A stretch of DNA of 64,000 nt from Flavobacteriales bacterium (GTDB taxonomy: Bacteria; Bacteroidota; Bacteroidia; Flavobacteriales_F; PHOS-HE28): NCBI GenBank assembly GCA_016721005.1, contig JADKJM010000019.1:124001-188000 (forward strand). Reading direction: 5' to 3'. The position numbers and the translations under genes are program-made. Of the stretch, positions 28,027-36,644 are shown one piece after another. Under the pieces are notes generated by a model that searched no databases, was not told the DNA's origin, and saw nothing but the letters and a program-made list of their open reading frames with translations. Each line of letters starts with the position of its first letter. Position 1 is the stretch's first letter.

Positions 28027-29018
28027 CGGACAATGGAGATGAAGCCCGAGTAGGGTGCGGACCGACCCTCGAGCTCGTTCAACTGGATGTAGTAGTAGTA
28101 GGTCCCTTCGGAAAGCGGCCTGCCTTTGTTCGTTCCATCCCACGGTTCCCGGTACCCGTTGCTGGCGAACACGCGCTGTCCCCAACGATCGTAGATCAGC
28201 ACCTCCGATCCCGGATAATCGACGATGCCCGGGACATCCCACACGTCGTTGATGCCATCGCCATTCGGCGTGAAGGTGTTGGGCGGATCGATCAAACGGA
28301 TGATATCCACGATCACCGTATCCACATACGTGCAACCATTGATGACGGTGGTGACCTCGTACGCGGTGGTACTGGCCGGATTAGCGATGGGGTCCGGAAT
28401 GGAGTTGCCGCTCAGGCCTGAAGTGGGCGACCAGGAATAGGTGGTTCCGCCCGTCACATGCAATTGGGTGGCACCGCCTTCCGGGATCTCCACATCGGGT
28501 CCGGCGTCGAAATCCACGCCCACGATGTTCATTCCCGGACCGGAGAGCGTGATGTTGAACCCGCATTGCGCCGTGATGGTGGCACCACCACCCATGGCAC
28601 CGGCCACCACCACCCAATACTGCGTGTTGGGTGTGAGTGCTTGGGTCGTGGCGGAAAAGAGGGAACCACTTTGGGTACAGGCCGAGACCGCAGTGAATGA
28701 TGCCGGCAAACACGAACCATTGCCGGCAAGGACCACCACACTCATCTCATCATCCATCCCGGCCACCACCGGACAGTTGATCCCGCTGATCTCCACATTC
28801 ACGACCCCGCCCACGCTGTTGGTGGTGAAGGTGTACCAGAGCAGCAGGTCCGTGGACGGACAGAAGCCGGGCAGCACGCCGGTGGCACCGGTGTTGTTCC
28901 CCGCGATCGGCTGTTGCGCACAGAGCAGGGCGGCAGTGGCGCAATCGCTATTGGGCGGTTGCGCGAATGCACCCGGAAGGATGGCGATGAACAGGACGGC
29001 CGACGCAACGATGCGCAT
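28023..29018 (-). CDS. Secreted protein with gliding-motility-associated C-terminal domain
   Basis: This 331-residue exported protein is the short counterpart of the giant adhesins. It has a signal peptide ending AFAQ, a Cys-rich N-terminal beta-sandwich (about 25-150, with DCATAALLC), one PKD-like region opening DAGPDVEIPEGG near 170, and a type B T9SS sorting domain with TFTPNGDGIND and IYDRWGQ. Type B cargo usually needs a dedicated PorP/SprF partner, and one is encoded with an ATGA overlap. It is the first gene of the C-B operon. Function beyond surface exposure is not readable. Confidence 0.88.
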   Translation of the reverse strand: MRIVASAVLFIAILPGAFAQPPNSDCATAALLCAQQPIAGNNTGATGVLPGFCPSTDLLLWYTFTTNSVGGVVNVEISGINCPVVAGMDDEMSVVVLAGNGSCLPASFTAVSACTQSGSLFSATTQALTPNTQYWVVVAGAMGGGATITAQCGFNITLSGPGMNIVGVDFDAGPDVEIPEGGATQLHVTGGTTYSWSPTSGLSGNSIPDPIANPASTTAYEVTTVINGCTYVDTVIVDIIRLIDPPNTFTPNGDGINDVWDVPGIVDYPGSEVLIYDRWGQRVFASNGYREPWDGTNKGRPLSEGTYYYYIQLNELEGRSAPYSGFISIVR

Positions 29019-29056
29019 ATGGTGCTAAGGGCATACGGTCGTAGGTATGCCCCGGC

Positions 29057-29064
29057 CGAAGGTA
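29057..29064 (-). promoter_or_regulatory. Promoter -7 box for the module C/B adhesin operon
   Basis: TACCTTCG on the minus strand lies 38 bases upstream of the ATG at 29018 and matches the TAnnTTYG box seen before many genes here. It would drive the four-gene operon ending at 16771. No clear -33 TTG is seen. Confidence 0.45.
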
Positions 29065-29160
29065 GAAGGGTGCTTTCCCGCGCCCGGCGCGGACGCGGCG
29101 CACTTTCACACAGCGCGGTGTTGAGGGGTGGAAGCGCCCGGGCCGAACCCGGCGAAATGG

Positions 29161-29232
29161 TGACCCCACCAGGAGTCGAACCTGGATCTAGAGTTTAGGA
29201 AACTCCTATTCTATCCATTGAACTATGGGGCC
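29161..29232 (-). tRNA. tRNA-Arg (anticodon CCT)
   Basis: The minus strand folds as a cloverleaf: acceptor GGCCCCA/TGGGGTC, D arm GTTC/GAAT, anticodon stem GGAGT/ACTCT around TTCCTAA giving anticodon CCT, and T loop TTCGACT. No CCA is encoded. It reads the rare AGG codon. Confidence 0.95.
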
Positions 29233-29246
29233 GGGATAGCAGGCCG

Positions 29247-29254
29247 CGAAAGTA
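29247..29254 (-). promoter_or_regulatory. Promoter -7 box for tRNA-Arg
   Basis: TACTTTCG on the minus strand, 14 bases before the tRNA 5' end, fits TAnnTTYG and the expected distance for a tRNA promoter. Confidence 0.45.
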
Positions 29255-29281
29255 GGTGCCATCGCGGACCGCGCTCACGGA

Positions 29282-30292
29282 TCAGGGCACACGGATCACA
29301 TCACTGAAGATGACCACGCCGTTGGTCGACACCTCCATGTGGTAAGTTCCTGCCGGTCTGCCGGAGAGATCAATGGGCACGGATGATTCCCGCGATGCGG
29401 GGAGATCACCGAGCTCCATCGGTTCGCCACTATCGTTCAGGATCCGGTACGTACACGCTGTTGCCGACCACACATCCAAAATCGCCTTCCCCCTTCCCGG
29501 TATGGCAAAGAGCACTACATCCGGGGCCGCCGATCCGTTCCCCGCCGCACCCTCCACTACGCGGAACTGGTAGTCGCACCCACTGCCGCCACAACTGCGG
29601 ACGGCCTGTTGCAACACACCGGACCCATTGCGGATCCTCACGGAAGCATGCGCGCCATCGGTGCTGTCCAAGACCATCAAGACGTAGCTGCCGGGCGACA
29701 TGATCACCTCCTTGAGCAGGAACGTATCCGGCGCAGTGCGGCTCCAGCGGTGTTCCCAGATCAACTTGCCGCGAGTGCTGGACAACTCCATCCGTCCGCC
29801 GGAGCGACCATCGGTGCGCAGGCTCGCCGTCGCGCGCGGCTCCAACACATCAGCGGAGTTGAACCGAACGCTCAGGGTATTGTTGCTCTTGTCCTGGTCC
29901 TTGCGGCCGTTCGGATCACCAAGCACCACGGTGAAGGCGTTCTCACCGGACATCATATCGATGAGATGTGGCAGACGTACCTCTGCCGTGCTGCCTTTCG
30001 CCAAGCGACCGTTCCACGCGTACATGCGCTGGGTGAACCCGTCCGTGCCATAGCGGATCGAGATCGCGTCGAGCGGATCCGTGCCTTCGTTCCGGATCAC
30101 CACCACCGGTTCATACACTGCCGGGTTCCGGTGCGCGTAACGCGGATCGTTGTTCGGAACGATGATCGCCTCCACGGCCGCATCGTAGCGTGCTGGCTTC
30201 TTCACCCTCGCTCCATGATCCTGCGCCATGGCGGGCAGGTGAAGGACCAGGCCGATCACCAACGCGTACGCACTCCGATGCATGTGTTCCAT
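29282..30292 (-). CDS. Secreted protein of unknown function with T9SS-like tail
   Basis: This 336-residue protein has a signal peptide (HRSAYALVIGLVLHLPAMAQ). An N-terminal beta-sandwich resembling CARDB-type domains follows (about 35-150; VVVIRNEGTDPL and NNTLSVRF), then a middle region with a Cys cluster (SCGGSGCDY). The C-terminal strands, RPAGTYHMEVSTNG then VIRVP, look like a T9SS type A sorting domain. I chose the ATG at 30292; the frame is open further upstream but that would bury the signal peptide. An ATG at 30283 is equally possible. No specific function is recognised. It is divergent from the membrane protein gene at 30394. Confidence 0.6.
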   Translation of the reverse strand: MEHMHRSAYALVIGLVLHLPAMAQDHGARVKKPARYDAAVEAIIVPNNDPRYAHRNPAVYEPVVVIRNEGTDPLDAISIRYGTDGFTQRMYAWNGRLAKGSTAEVRLPHLIDMMSGENAFTVVLGDPNGRKDQDKSNNTLSVRFNSADVLEPRATASLRTDGRSGGRMELSSTRGKLIWEHRWSRTAPDTFLLKEVIMSPGSYVLMVLDSTDGAHASVRIRNGSGVLQQAVRSCGGSGCDYQFRVVEGAAGNGSAAPDVVLFAIPGRGKAILDVWSATACTYRILNDSGEPMELGDLPASRESSVPIDLSGRPAGTYHMEVSTNGVVIFSDVIRVP

Positions 30293-30393
30293 TCGTTCCA
30301 AGGGAGGCGCAAGCTGCACACGCAGGACCAGCCCTGCAAGGCAGCGTGACATACCCGTCTACTTTTAGCACGCCCGTGTGGTCGGGACCCCTC

Positions 30394-31875
30394 ATGCTCC
30401 GTCGGTATCGCACGCACCTGTTCTTGGCCCTCGTGGCCTTCGCGTGCGCACAGGGTTGGAACCGGTGGAACATCCAAGCGATGCTGCACGATCCGATGAC
30501 CGCGCAACAGGTGAGCGCTGGCGGTTCCGTGATGGCCGTGGACGATGCTTCCTATCTGCAAGCGGTGGATGCCCTGCTTGGCGATCGTCCGGACCTGGTG
30601 AACACTGCGCTCCCTGCACGGCCCGATCTGCGCGCGCCGGGCTATCGCCTGTGGTACCTCCTGCCCCGGCTCTTCTTCCCACCTACGACCTCGGTGAGGT
30701 TGTTGATCCTGTTCCAGTGCATGCTCTACGCGCTGGTCGTCGCGCTGCTGTGGGAAACGCTTCGCATGCACGACATCGCTCCGCTGATCCGATGGACACT
30801 CTGTCTGCTCTTCGCGGTGATGCCCACCTTCCACGGCTTCCTCTTCCACACGCTCACGGAGGGCGTGACGCCTGCGCTCTCGCTCGCGGTGCTTTGCGGA
30901 TCGTTGATGGCGCACAGGACAGAGTCGAAGAAGTGGATGCTGTTCGCCTTGACCCTCTGGTCGCTGCTCGTCCTTACCCGGCCGGCCTTGCTCTGGGTCG
31001 GTGCGGCATTGGTTCCGGTACTTCATGCACAAGGACGATCGTTCCAGCGCATGGCCTTGCTGATCGTGCTTGCGCTCATGCCCACAGCGGTCTGGTGGGC
31101 GCGGAATGCGACGAAGAGCGGGGAGCTTGTCGGTCTGCACCCGGTGTATCGCGCGGACGAGCCGGGGATCAATCGCCCGGTGCATGGTGCGTTCTGGGAT
31201 CTGGCGAAAAGTTGGGGCGCGCGTGGCGATCAATTCCACGGCGTGATCGAACCGGCCTTCCGTGCGGCGATGGTATGCGATACATCCAGCGTGTATGCCG
31301 CACAGTTCATCCAGCTCGCCCCGCTGGGATCGCTCACTACGCAACAGGACGCTGAACTGCGCGCGACCTTCCAGCAATGGCAACGTTTCAACTGCACGGA
31401 ACTCGCCCCTGCATTGATGGGTGCTGATCGAACACTGAAGCACACTACGCTGACCGAGCAGGAGATCCAACGAACGCTCGAACGCATCACCTCCGAATGG
31501 CGCGGGTCGCATCTTCTCCATCATCATGCGGTCGTTCCGTTGCATGTGCTTCGCGACCTCATCGCGCACTCGAACCTGAACCTCATCCTGTTCCAACGCA
31601 CCTTGCGCGGAAAGCCGTTGATGGAACTCCTGCGCTGGTGCTCCGCGATCCTGCACGTCGCGTTGATGATCGCTGTGCTGCTCGCTGCGTTGCTGCGCGT
31701 TCCCGCACCGTTGCGCTGGTGCGCATGGGGGGCGTGCGCGTACATCGGCTACCTCGCCTACGTGCAGCGCGGCGTGGAGGAGCGCTACACCTTACCGGTG
31801 CTCTTCATCGCGGTGGCGTGTGCGGCTTTCGTGCTGGGCCGCAGAGACGCAGAGGGCTCATTGAGACCGGGTTGA
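30394..31875 (+). CDS. Multi-span membrane protein, GT-C glycosyltransferase-like
   Basis: This 493-residue protein has about nine to eleven hydrophobic helices, a large loop after the first helix with acidic residues (AVDDASYLQAVD), and a soluble region at about 250-410. This layout matches ArnT/PMT-like GT-C glycosyltransferases that use lipid-linked sugars, but no single diagnostic motif is clear. A TACTTTTA box at 30360 and the ATG at 30394 fit a short leader. The last residues (GRRDAEGSLRPG) are encoded by one arm of an intergenic inverted repeat (31839-31903), so the C-terminus seems to have been replaced or extended by that element. Confidence 0.6.
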   Translation: MLRRYRTHLFLALVAFACAQGWNRWNIQAMLHDPMTAQQVSAGGSVMAVDDASYLQAVDALLGDRPDLVNTALPARPDLRAPGYRLWYLLPRLFFPPTTSVRLLILFQCMLYALVVALLWETLRMHDIAPLIRWTLCLLFAVMPTFHGFLFHTLTEGVTPALSLAVLCGSLMAHRTESKKWMLFALTLWSLLVLTRPALLWVGAALVPVLHAQGRSFQRMALLIVLALMPTAVWWARNATKSGELVGLHPVYRADEPGINRPVHGAFWDLAKSWGARGDQFHGVIEPAFRAAMVCDTSSVYAAQFIQLAPLGSLTTQQDAELRATFQQWQRFNCTELAPALMGADRTLKHTTLTEQEIQRTLERITSEWRGSHLLHHHAVVPLHVLRDLIAHSNLNLILFQRTLRGKPLMELLRWCSAILHVALMIAVLLAALLRVPAPLRWCAWGACAYIGYLAYVQRGVEERYTLPVLFIAVACAAFVLGRRDAEGSLRPG

Positions 31876-31903
31876 GTTCCTTTGCGCCTCTGCGCCTCCG
31901 CGG
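31839..31903. repeat. Inverted-repeat element overlapping the end of the GT-C-like gene
   Basis: Arms 31839-31855 and 31887-31903 (17 bases each, 15 matching; ccgcagagacgcagagg against the reverse complement of cctctgcgcctccgcgg) flank a 31-base loop that holds the stop codon of the upstream gene. Related half-words occur at 32790-32810 after menB and at 40467-40501. Confidence 0.7.
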
Positions 31904-31921
31904 CCAATCCCCTGATCATCC

Positions 31922-32791
31922 ATGACCAAAGCCCGCATGAAGTCCGCCGTTCCGAAACCGGATTGGCGCACAGTGAAAGAGTTCACCGACATCACGTACC
32001 GCAAGAGCGGCGGCGTGGCGCGCATCGCTTTCAACCGCCCGGAAGTGCGCAATGCGTTCCGTCCGCATACGGTGAGCGAATTGCTCCAGGCCTTCCATGA
32101 TGCGCACCAGGATACCGACATCGGCGTGGTGCTCTTCAGCGCCGAAGGGCCGAGCCCGAAGGATGGCGTGTGGAGCTTCTGCAGCGGCGGTGATCAACGC
32201 AACCGAGGCCATCAAGGCTATGTGGACGACGCCGGCATGCCGCGATTGAACATCCTCGAAGTGCAGCGCCAGATCCGCTTCATGCCGAAGGTGGTGATCG
32301 CCGTGGTGCCGGGCTGGGCCGTTGGCGGCGGACACAGTTTGCACGTGGTGTGCGACCTCAGCATCGCGAGCAAAGAACACGCGCTCTTCAAACAGACCGA
32401 TGCCGATGTGACGAGCTTCGACGGCGGCTACGGCAGCGCGTACCTCGCGAAGATGGTAGGGCAGAAACGCGCGCGGGAGATCTTCTTCCTCGGTCGCGAC
32501 ATCACCGCTGATCGTGCGTACGAGATGGGTATGGTGAACGCATCCGTGCCGCACGCCGCATTGGAGAGCACCGCGTGGGAATGGGCGCAGGAGATCCTCG
32601 CGAAATCACCGACGTCGATCAAGATGCTCAAGTTCGCCTTCAATCTCACGGATGATGGCATGGTGGGCCAGCAGGTCTTCGCCGGTGAAGCCACACGCCT
32701 CGCGTACATGACCGATGAAGCGAAGGAGGGGCGTAATGCGTTCCTCGAAAAGCGCAAACCGGATTTCGGAAAGGGGAAGTGGATCCCGTGA
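31922..32791 (+). CDS. menB: 1,4-dihydroxy-2-naphthoyl-CoA synthase
   Basis: MenB closes the second ring of the menaquinone precursor, turning o-succinylbenzoyl-CoA into 1,4-dihydroxy-2-naphthoyl-CoA in the cytoplasm. The 289-residue protein is a crotonase-fold enzyme. It has the MenB-specific FCSGGDQRNRG loop near residue 90, the oxyanion-hole segment GWAVGGGHSLH near 137, and the catalytic TSFDGGYGSAYLA region near 168. Length matches the family (about 275-300). No other men genes are in the window. It is preceded by one inverted-repeat element and followed by another, suggesting independent transcription or a patchy neighbourhood. Confidence 0.97.
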   Translation: MTKARMKSAVPKPDWRTVKEFTDITYRKSGGVARIAFNRPEVRNAFRPHTVSELLQAFHDAHQDTDIGVVLFSAEGPSPKDGVWSFCSGGDQRNRGHQGYVDDAGMPRLNILEVQRQIRFMPKVVIAVVPGWAVGGGHSLHVVCDLSIASKEHALFKQTDADVTSFDGGYGSAYLAKMVGQKRAREIFFLGRDITADRAYEMGMVNASVPHAALESTAWEWAQEILAKSPTSIKMLKFAFNLTDDGMVGQQVFAGEATRLAYMTDEAKEGRNAFLEKRKPDFGKGKWIP

Positions 32792-32816
32792 GAACGCAGA
32801 GACCGCAGGGGAAATA

Positions 32817-32924
32817 CATCCGCAGATTTCGCAGATACGCTCGCTACCGCGAGCGGAATGCAAGAAGCCGCTTCAATGGATCATGGCCGCCGGTAGGCAG
32901 GCCCATCTGCGTAATCTGCGGATG
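32817..32924. repeat. Intergenic inverted repeat after menB
   Basis: Arms 32817-32836 and 32905-32924 (20 bases each, 19 matching; catccgcagatt opens the left arm) surround a 68-base centre. The word is short, low in complexity and seemingly mobile, and resembles intergenic words I recall from other environmental bacterial genomes. With the half-word at 32790-32810 it fills most of the gap between menB and the convergent small gene. Confidence 0.65.
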
Positions 32925-32947
32925 AACCTCTTCTTGATCTCGGCGGA

Positions 32948-33091
32948 TCACAACGCGTTCTTCGTCACCCAGATCCTATAACCCACGATCGCCTTCTGCG
33001 TTTTGCTCAGGCGCGTGAGGTCCTTGTGCCACAGCTTCGGAAGGAGCAGCTTGTTGAGGCGCGCGAGCAGTTGGAAGAGGGTCTTGCGCAT
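32948..33091 (-). CDS. Conserved small protein (47 residues)
   Basis: A 47-residue basic protein (starts MRKTLFQLLARLNKLLLPKL, ends YRIWVTKNAL) begins 3 bases after the stop of the CDF transporter gene, so it shares its transcript. The pattern of an amphipathic basic helix followed by a short W/Y-rich tail matches a small protein family I recall from Flavobacteriia, sometimes annotated as SsrA-binding-like; that name is not supported by any visible motif. Function unknown. Confidence 0.6.
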   Translation of the reverse strand: MRKTLFQLLARLNKLLLPKLWHKDLTRLSKTQKAIVGYRIWVTKNAL

Positions 33092-33094
33092 GGA

Positions 33095-34021
33095 TCAATG
33101 GTGTTGTAAGCCGCAGTGCTCATCGGCCCATTCCAGTTCGATGGTGGCGTGGTGAATGCCCAGCGCTTGCAATTCCTCGCGGGCGCGGCTCTTGATCACC
33201 AGCGCCTCCTTGTGGTCCACATCGGCGACCACGATATGCACGGTATGCACGATGAATCTGCCATCCAGTGTCCACGTGTGCTGGTCGTGCAGGTCGGTGA
33301 CGTGCGGGATCGCCATCAACTTCGCATGCACGGCTTCCTGATCGATCCCCGGCGGGATCTCCTGCATGAGGATCCCCGTGCCCTTCCGCAAGGTGCCCAC
33401 CGCGTTGAACAGGATGTACACGCTGATGGCGATGCTGAGGATCGGATCGACGATGACCCATCCGAAGAAGTAAATGACGATGCCACCGATGAGCACTGCC
33501 GCCCATCCGAGCACGTCCTCCATCAAATGCAGGTACGCGCCACGCTCGTTCAACGTCGCGCCGCCGTGGAGCTTCCATGCCGCGAAGCCGTTCATGGCCA
33601 GGCCGAAGATCGCCATGCCGATCATGCCCAACGAATTCGGCGTGGAATGCTCCCACAACTTCGGAATGCTCACCACGAGCATCCCGATCGCGCCCACGAT
33701 GAGCACCACGCTGGTGAGCCATCCGCCGAGCATGCTGTAGCGCCCGTAGCCATAGCTGTACTGCGTGTCGCGGTCCTTCATCGCGATGCGCTGCAGGTAC
33801 CACGCCGTGCCCAGCACCAGGCAATCACCCGCATCGTGCATGGCATCGGTTAGCACAGCTATACTACCTGTCCACCATCCGCCGATGACCTCCACGATGG
33901 TGAAGGCGAAGTTGACGAAGAAGGCGAGGCGAAGAGCGTGGGCGCTGGCCGCGCTCACATGGCCGTGAGCGTGGTCGTGTGGATGACCCGCGTGGTGGTG
34001 GTGCGCGTGGTCGGCGGGCAT
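33095..34021 (-). CDS. Cation diffusion facilitator (zinc/divalent metal efflux, CzcD type)
   Basis: A 308-residue CDF exporter that moves Zn2+ or similar divalent ions out of the cytoplasm in exchange for protons. The N-terminus is a His-rich metal-binding stretch (about residues 5-20). Six membrane helices follow; the transport-site residues are visible as DAMHDAGD in helix 2 and HLMEDVLG in helix 5. A cytoplasmic C-terminal domain (about 205-300) ends in a His/Cys-containing tail. The TACCTTCG box at 34026-34033 leaves just 4 bases before the ATG, so the transcript should be nearly leaderless. A 47-residue gene follows after 3 bases. Confidence 0.93.
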   Translation of the reverse strand: MPADHAHHHHAGHPHDHAHGHVSAASAHALRLAFFVNFAFTIVEVIGGWWTGSIAVLTDAMHDAGDCLVLGTAWYLQRIAMKDRDTQYSYGYGRYSMLGGWLTSVVLIVGAIGMLVVSIPKLWEHSTPNSLGMIGMAIFGLAMNGFAAWKLHGGATLNERGAYLHLMEDVLGWAAVLIGGIVIYFFGWVIVDPILSIAISVYILFNAVGTLRKGTGILMQEIPPGIDQEAVHAKLMAIPHVTDLHDQHTWTLDGRFIVHTVHIVVADVDHKEALVIKSRAREELQALGIHHATIELEWADEHCGLQHH

Positions 34022-34025
34022 GGGG

Positions 34026-34033
34026 CGAAGGTA
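34026..34033 (-). promoter_or_regulatory. Promoter -7 box immediately before the CDF gene
   Basis: TACCTTCG on the minus strand ends 4 bases before the ATG at 34021, implying a leaderless or near-leaderless mRNA. Confidence 0.5.
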
Positions 34034-34041
34034 TTCGGCTT

Positions 34042-35994
34042 CTACACCGGAATAGGTCTACCCATGATCTCCGCCAACTGTCCTCGGATCTTCTGCAAGA
34101 GGATCTTCTCCTTCATGAGTGGGGCGATCTCCTCCTCTCCGGCGCGACCAATTGCAGTTGATAGGTCAGTCAACATTCGCGTGACACGCTTCAACTTCAA
34201 ACCGTTGATGGCATTGGTAAGTGCCTTGAGCAAATCCGTCCTATCCCGTTTCACATGGATCCGGTGCCGGTCCATCCAGTTGTGACTTAATGTGTACTTC
34301 TCAGTCAATAATTCAATTGCGACTTCCTGCCATTCCTTGCGGTCATGCGCCACATAGAACGTTTCACCTATGCTGGTGCCGAGATTGCTCTCGTGCCTGT
34401 AGTTCAAGTAGATCTCTTTGTAGAGTGGCTGGTCCATGAGAAGGTCATCGACTGCAAGCATTTCGAACATTGTTTCGGCAAGACTCATCTCTTCTTCTTC
34501 CTGTCCTCCCTCATCCGTGACGAAGGGTACCACAATGCGCTCGTGCCCATAGGAGAGTAGGATCCTCAGAAGCTCGCGTTCCTGCGGCGTGGTGCCGAGG
34601 TCCTCCACCTCGGGTTGCGGCGCGGCGAGTTCCGGCGCGATGAGGTCATCGGTGGCCGCTTGCTCGTTGCCCTGTTTGCGGTACTGCCTGCGCAGCACCT
34701 TGTTCATCTCGCTGATGAGCGCCTGCTCGTTCACGCCGAGCATACGGCCGCATTGCTGGATGTAGAGCGAACGCAAGACCTGGTCCGGCACCAGTGCGAT
34801 GCTCTCCACGATCTCGTGGATCGCCGCGGCCTTCTTCACCGGGTCATCGCCGACATCGGCCATGAGCAGCGCGGCCTTGAAGACGAGGAAATCCTGCGCG
34901 GTGTCGGTGAGGTGTGCGCGCACTTCACTGCTGCTGTGGCTCTTCGCGAAGCTGTCCGGGTCCTCGCCCTCGGGGAAGGTGACGACCTTCACGTTAAGGC
35001 CTTCCTTCAGCACGAGGTCGATGCCGCGCAGGCTCGCCTTCATGCCCGCTGCATCGCCATCGTACAGAATGGTGACCACCGGCGCGTAGCGCTTGATCAG
35101 GCGTACCTGCTCCTCGGTGAGGCTGGTGCCGCTGCTGGCCACCACGTTGGTGATGCCCGCCTGGTGCAAACTGATCACATCGGTGTAGCCCTCCACGAGG
35201 TAGCAGAGGCCCTGCTCCACGATGCTCTTCTTCGCTTGCGCGATGCCATACAGCGAGCGGCTCTTGTTGTAGAGAACGCTCTCCGGGCTGTTGAAATACT
35301 TCGGGAGTTTCTTGTCGCTCTTCAGCGTGCGCGCACCGAAACCGATGGGCTGTCCGCTGAGGCCGAGGATGGGAAAGGTGACGCGACCGGCGAAGAAATC
35401 CCACGCTGTGCCGGTGCCGTCCTCGCGGCGTTTGATCCACCCGGCCTTCTCCAGTATTTCAGGATTGAAGCCGTTCGCCTGTGCCGCATACGCGAAGGCG
35501 TTGCCCTGCTCCGGTACATAACCCAGCTGGAAGGCCTTGATGGTAGCATCGGTGAATCCGCGCTCGTGGAAGTACGAGAGGCCGATGCGTTTGCCCTCGT
35601 CGGTGTTCCAAAGCTGATCCACGCTCCAGTTCAAAGCCCACTGCTGCACCACAGCGAGGCTCTCGCGCTCGCTGTGTTCGATCTGTTGCTCGGGCGTTTG
35701 CTCCTCCTCCGTGACCTCGATGTTGTAGCGCTTCGCCAACCAGCGGATCGCCTCGACGTAACTGAGGTGCTCGTGCTTCGTGAGGAAGGTGATCGCATCG
35801 CCCGCTTCGCCACACCCGAAGCATTTGTAGATGCCCAGGTTCGGACTGACGTTGAAGCTCGGCGTCTTCTCGTTGTGGAAGGGACAGAGTCCGAGGTAGC
35901 GCGGACCCTTGCGCTTGAGCGAGACGAATTCGCCCACGACCTCTTCCACGCGCATGGCGTCCTTCACGGACTGGATGGCTTGGGGGGTGATCAT
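34042..35994 (-). CDS. dnaG: DNA primase
   Basis: DnaG makes the RNA primers for chromosome replication. The 650-residue protein has the CHC2 zinc finger (C37, H40, C58, C61) and the RNAP-basic region with RVTFPILG and IGFGARTL near 215-230. It has the TOPRIM centre with YLVEGYTDV near 265 and DGDAAG near 315. The C-terminal helical region lacks obvious motifs, as is common. I chose the ATG at 35994, because the zinc-finger domain should start about 35 residues before C37. A half-copy of the gcaggggc repeat word lies at 35998-36027, directly before the start. Confidence 0.95.
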   Translation of the reverse strand: MITPQAIQSVKDAMRVEEVVGEFVSLKRKGPRYLGLCPFHNEKTPSFNVSPNLGIYKCFGCGEAGDAITFLTKHEHLSYVEAIRWLAKRYNIEVTEEEQTPEQQIEHSERESLAVVQQWALNWSVDQLWNTDEGKRIGLSYFHERGFTDATIKAFQLGYVPEQGNAFAYAAQANGFNPEILEKAGWIKRREDGTGTAWDFFAGRVTFPILGLSGQPIGFGARTLKSDKKLPKYFNSPESVLYNKSRSLYGIAQAKKSIVEQGLCYLVEGYTDVISLHQAGITNVVASSGTSLTEEQVRLIKRYAPVVTILYDGDAAGMKASLRGIDLVLKEGLNVKVVTFPEGEDPDSFAKSHSSSEVRAHLTDTAQDFLVFKAALLMADVGDDPVKKAAAIHEIVESIALVPDQVLRSLYIQQCGRMLGVNEQALISEMNKVLRRQYRKQGNEQAATDDLIAPELAAPQPEVEDLGTTPQERELLRILLSYGHERIVVPFVTDEGGQEEEEMSLAETMFEMLAVDDLLMDQPLYKEIYLNYRHESNLGTSIGETFYVAHDRKEWQEVAIELLTEKYTLSHNWMDRHRIHVKRDRTDLLKALTNAINGLKLKRVTRMLTDLSTAIGRAGEEEIAPLMKEKILLQKIRGQLAEIMGRPIPV

Positions 35995-36230
35995 GAGTGC
36001 AGGGGCAGGGGCAAGAGCAGGAGGCAAGCGCAAAAACCGGGTGGCTGGCTTTCGGTCGGGGGCGTGAATTTATCCCGCGAGGATGGGTCCGGCGCGAGTT
36101 GTTGATATCACCTGTTCACGAACACCAATTGTGAATTAACAGAGGTGATACGGATCCACCCGATCAGGGGTGCCCGCACTAGAGGATCTTGAGGCCCCGC
36201 AGCGGATCCGCCGAACAACCTTCAACACGA
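35995..36230. other. Intergenic region with inverted repeat before dnaG
   Basis: This 236-bp gap between dnaG and the MORN lipoprotein gene holds a half-copy of the gcaggggcaggggcaag word (35998-36027) and an interrupted palindrome at 36107-36149: outer arms atcacct/aggtgat, inner ttcac/gtgaa. The latter could be an operator or hairpin. A TAAATTCA box on the minus strand near 36068 is a weak promoter candidate for dnaG. Confidence 0.35.
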
Positions 36231-36641
36231 TCAACGAACAACGACGCCCGTACTGTCATACACCACCCGCTTCAATTCCTTGCCATGCAGGTCCGAGAAG
36301 ACCCATTCGCCGTAGGGGTTACCGTGGAGGTAGTAGCCGGTGTAGTAGGTCATGCCGTTCTCGTGGAAGACCTCGGTGGGGCCTTCCTCCAAACCGTTCA
36401 CGAAGGTGCTCCGGCTCCAGATCCCACCGCTCTTGAAATAAGAGGCCCACGGTCCTTCACGCTTCCCGTTGATCTCATCACCTTCCATGCGGCCGCTGTC
36501 GGGGAGGTGAACGACCCGGTGGATCGGGGTGATGGCTGCGGCGATGGAATCCCTCAATGAGCCCACGACCGAGCTGGGGTCGGCAGGACGATCGCACGCG
36601 ATCAGGGTGAAGAAGAGAAGTATGAATACGAGTCGGTTCAT
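36231..36641 (-). CDS. Lipoprotein with MORN/YwqK-like repeats
   Basis: A 136-residue lipoprotein. The signal peptide ends in the lipobox LIAC (Cys16). Three MORN-like beta-hairpins follow (GKREGPWASYFKSG, GLEEGPTEVFHENG, GNPYGEWVFSD), as in the YwqK family. In Bacteroidota these are small envelope proteins of unknown role; 'antitoxin' labels in databases come from the B. subtilis name and are not supported here. It starts 3 bases after the stop of the prenyl synthase gene. Confidence 0.75.
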   Translation of the reverse strand: MNRLVFILLFFTLIACDRPADPSSVVGSLRDSIAAAITPIHRVVHLPDSGRMEGDEINGKREGPWASYFKSGGIWSRSTFVNGLEEGPTEVFHENGMTYYTGYYLHGNPYGEWVFSDLHGKELKRVVYDSTGVVVR

Positions 36642-36644
36642 AGG

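Noticed and set aside
36231..36641. MORN lipoprotein as part of a toxin-antitoxin system
   Set aside because: The YwqK label is inherited; there is no toxin gene nearby and the protein has a lipobox.
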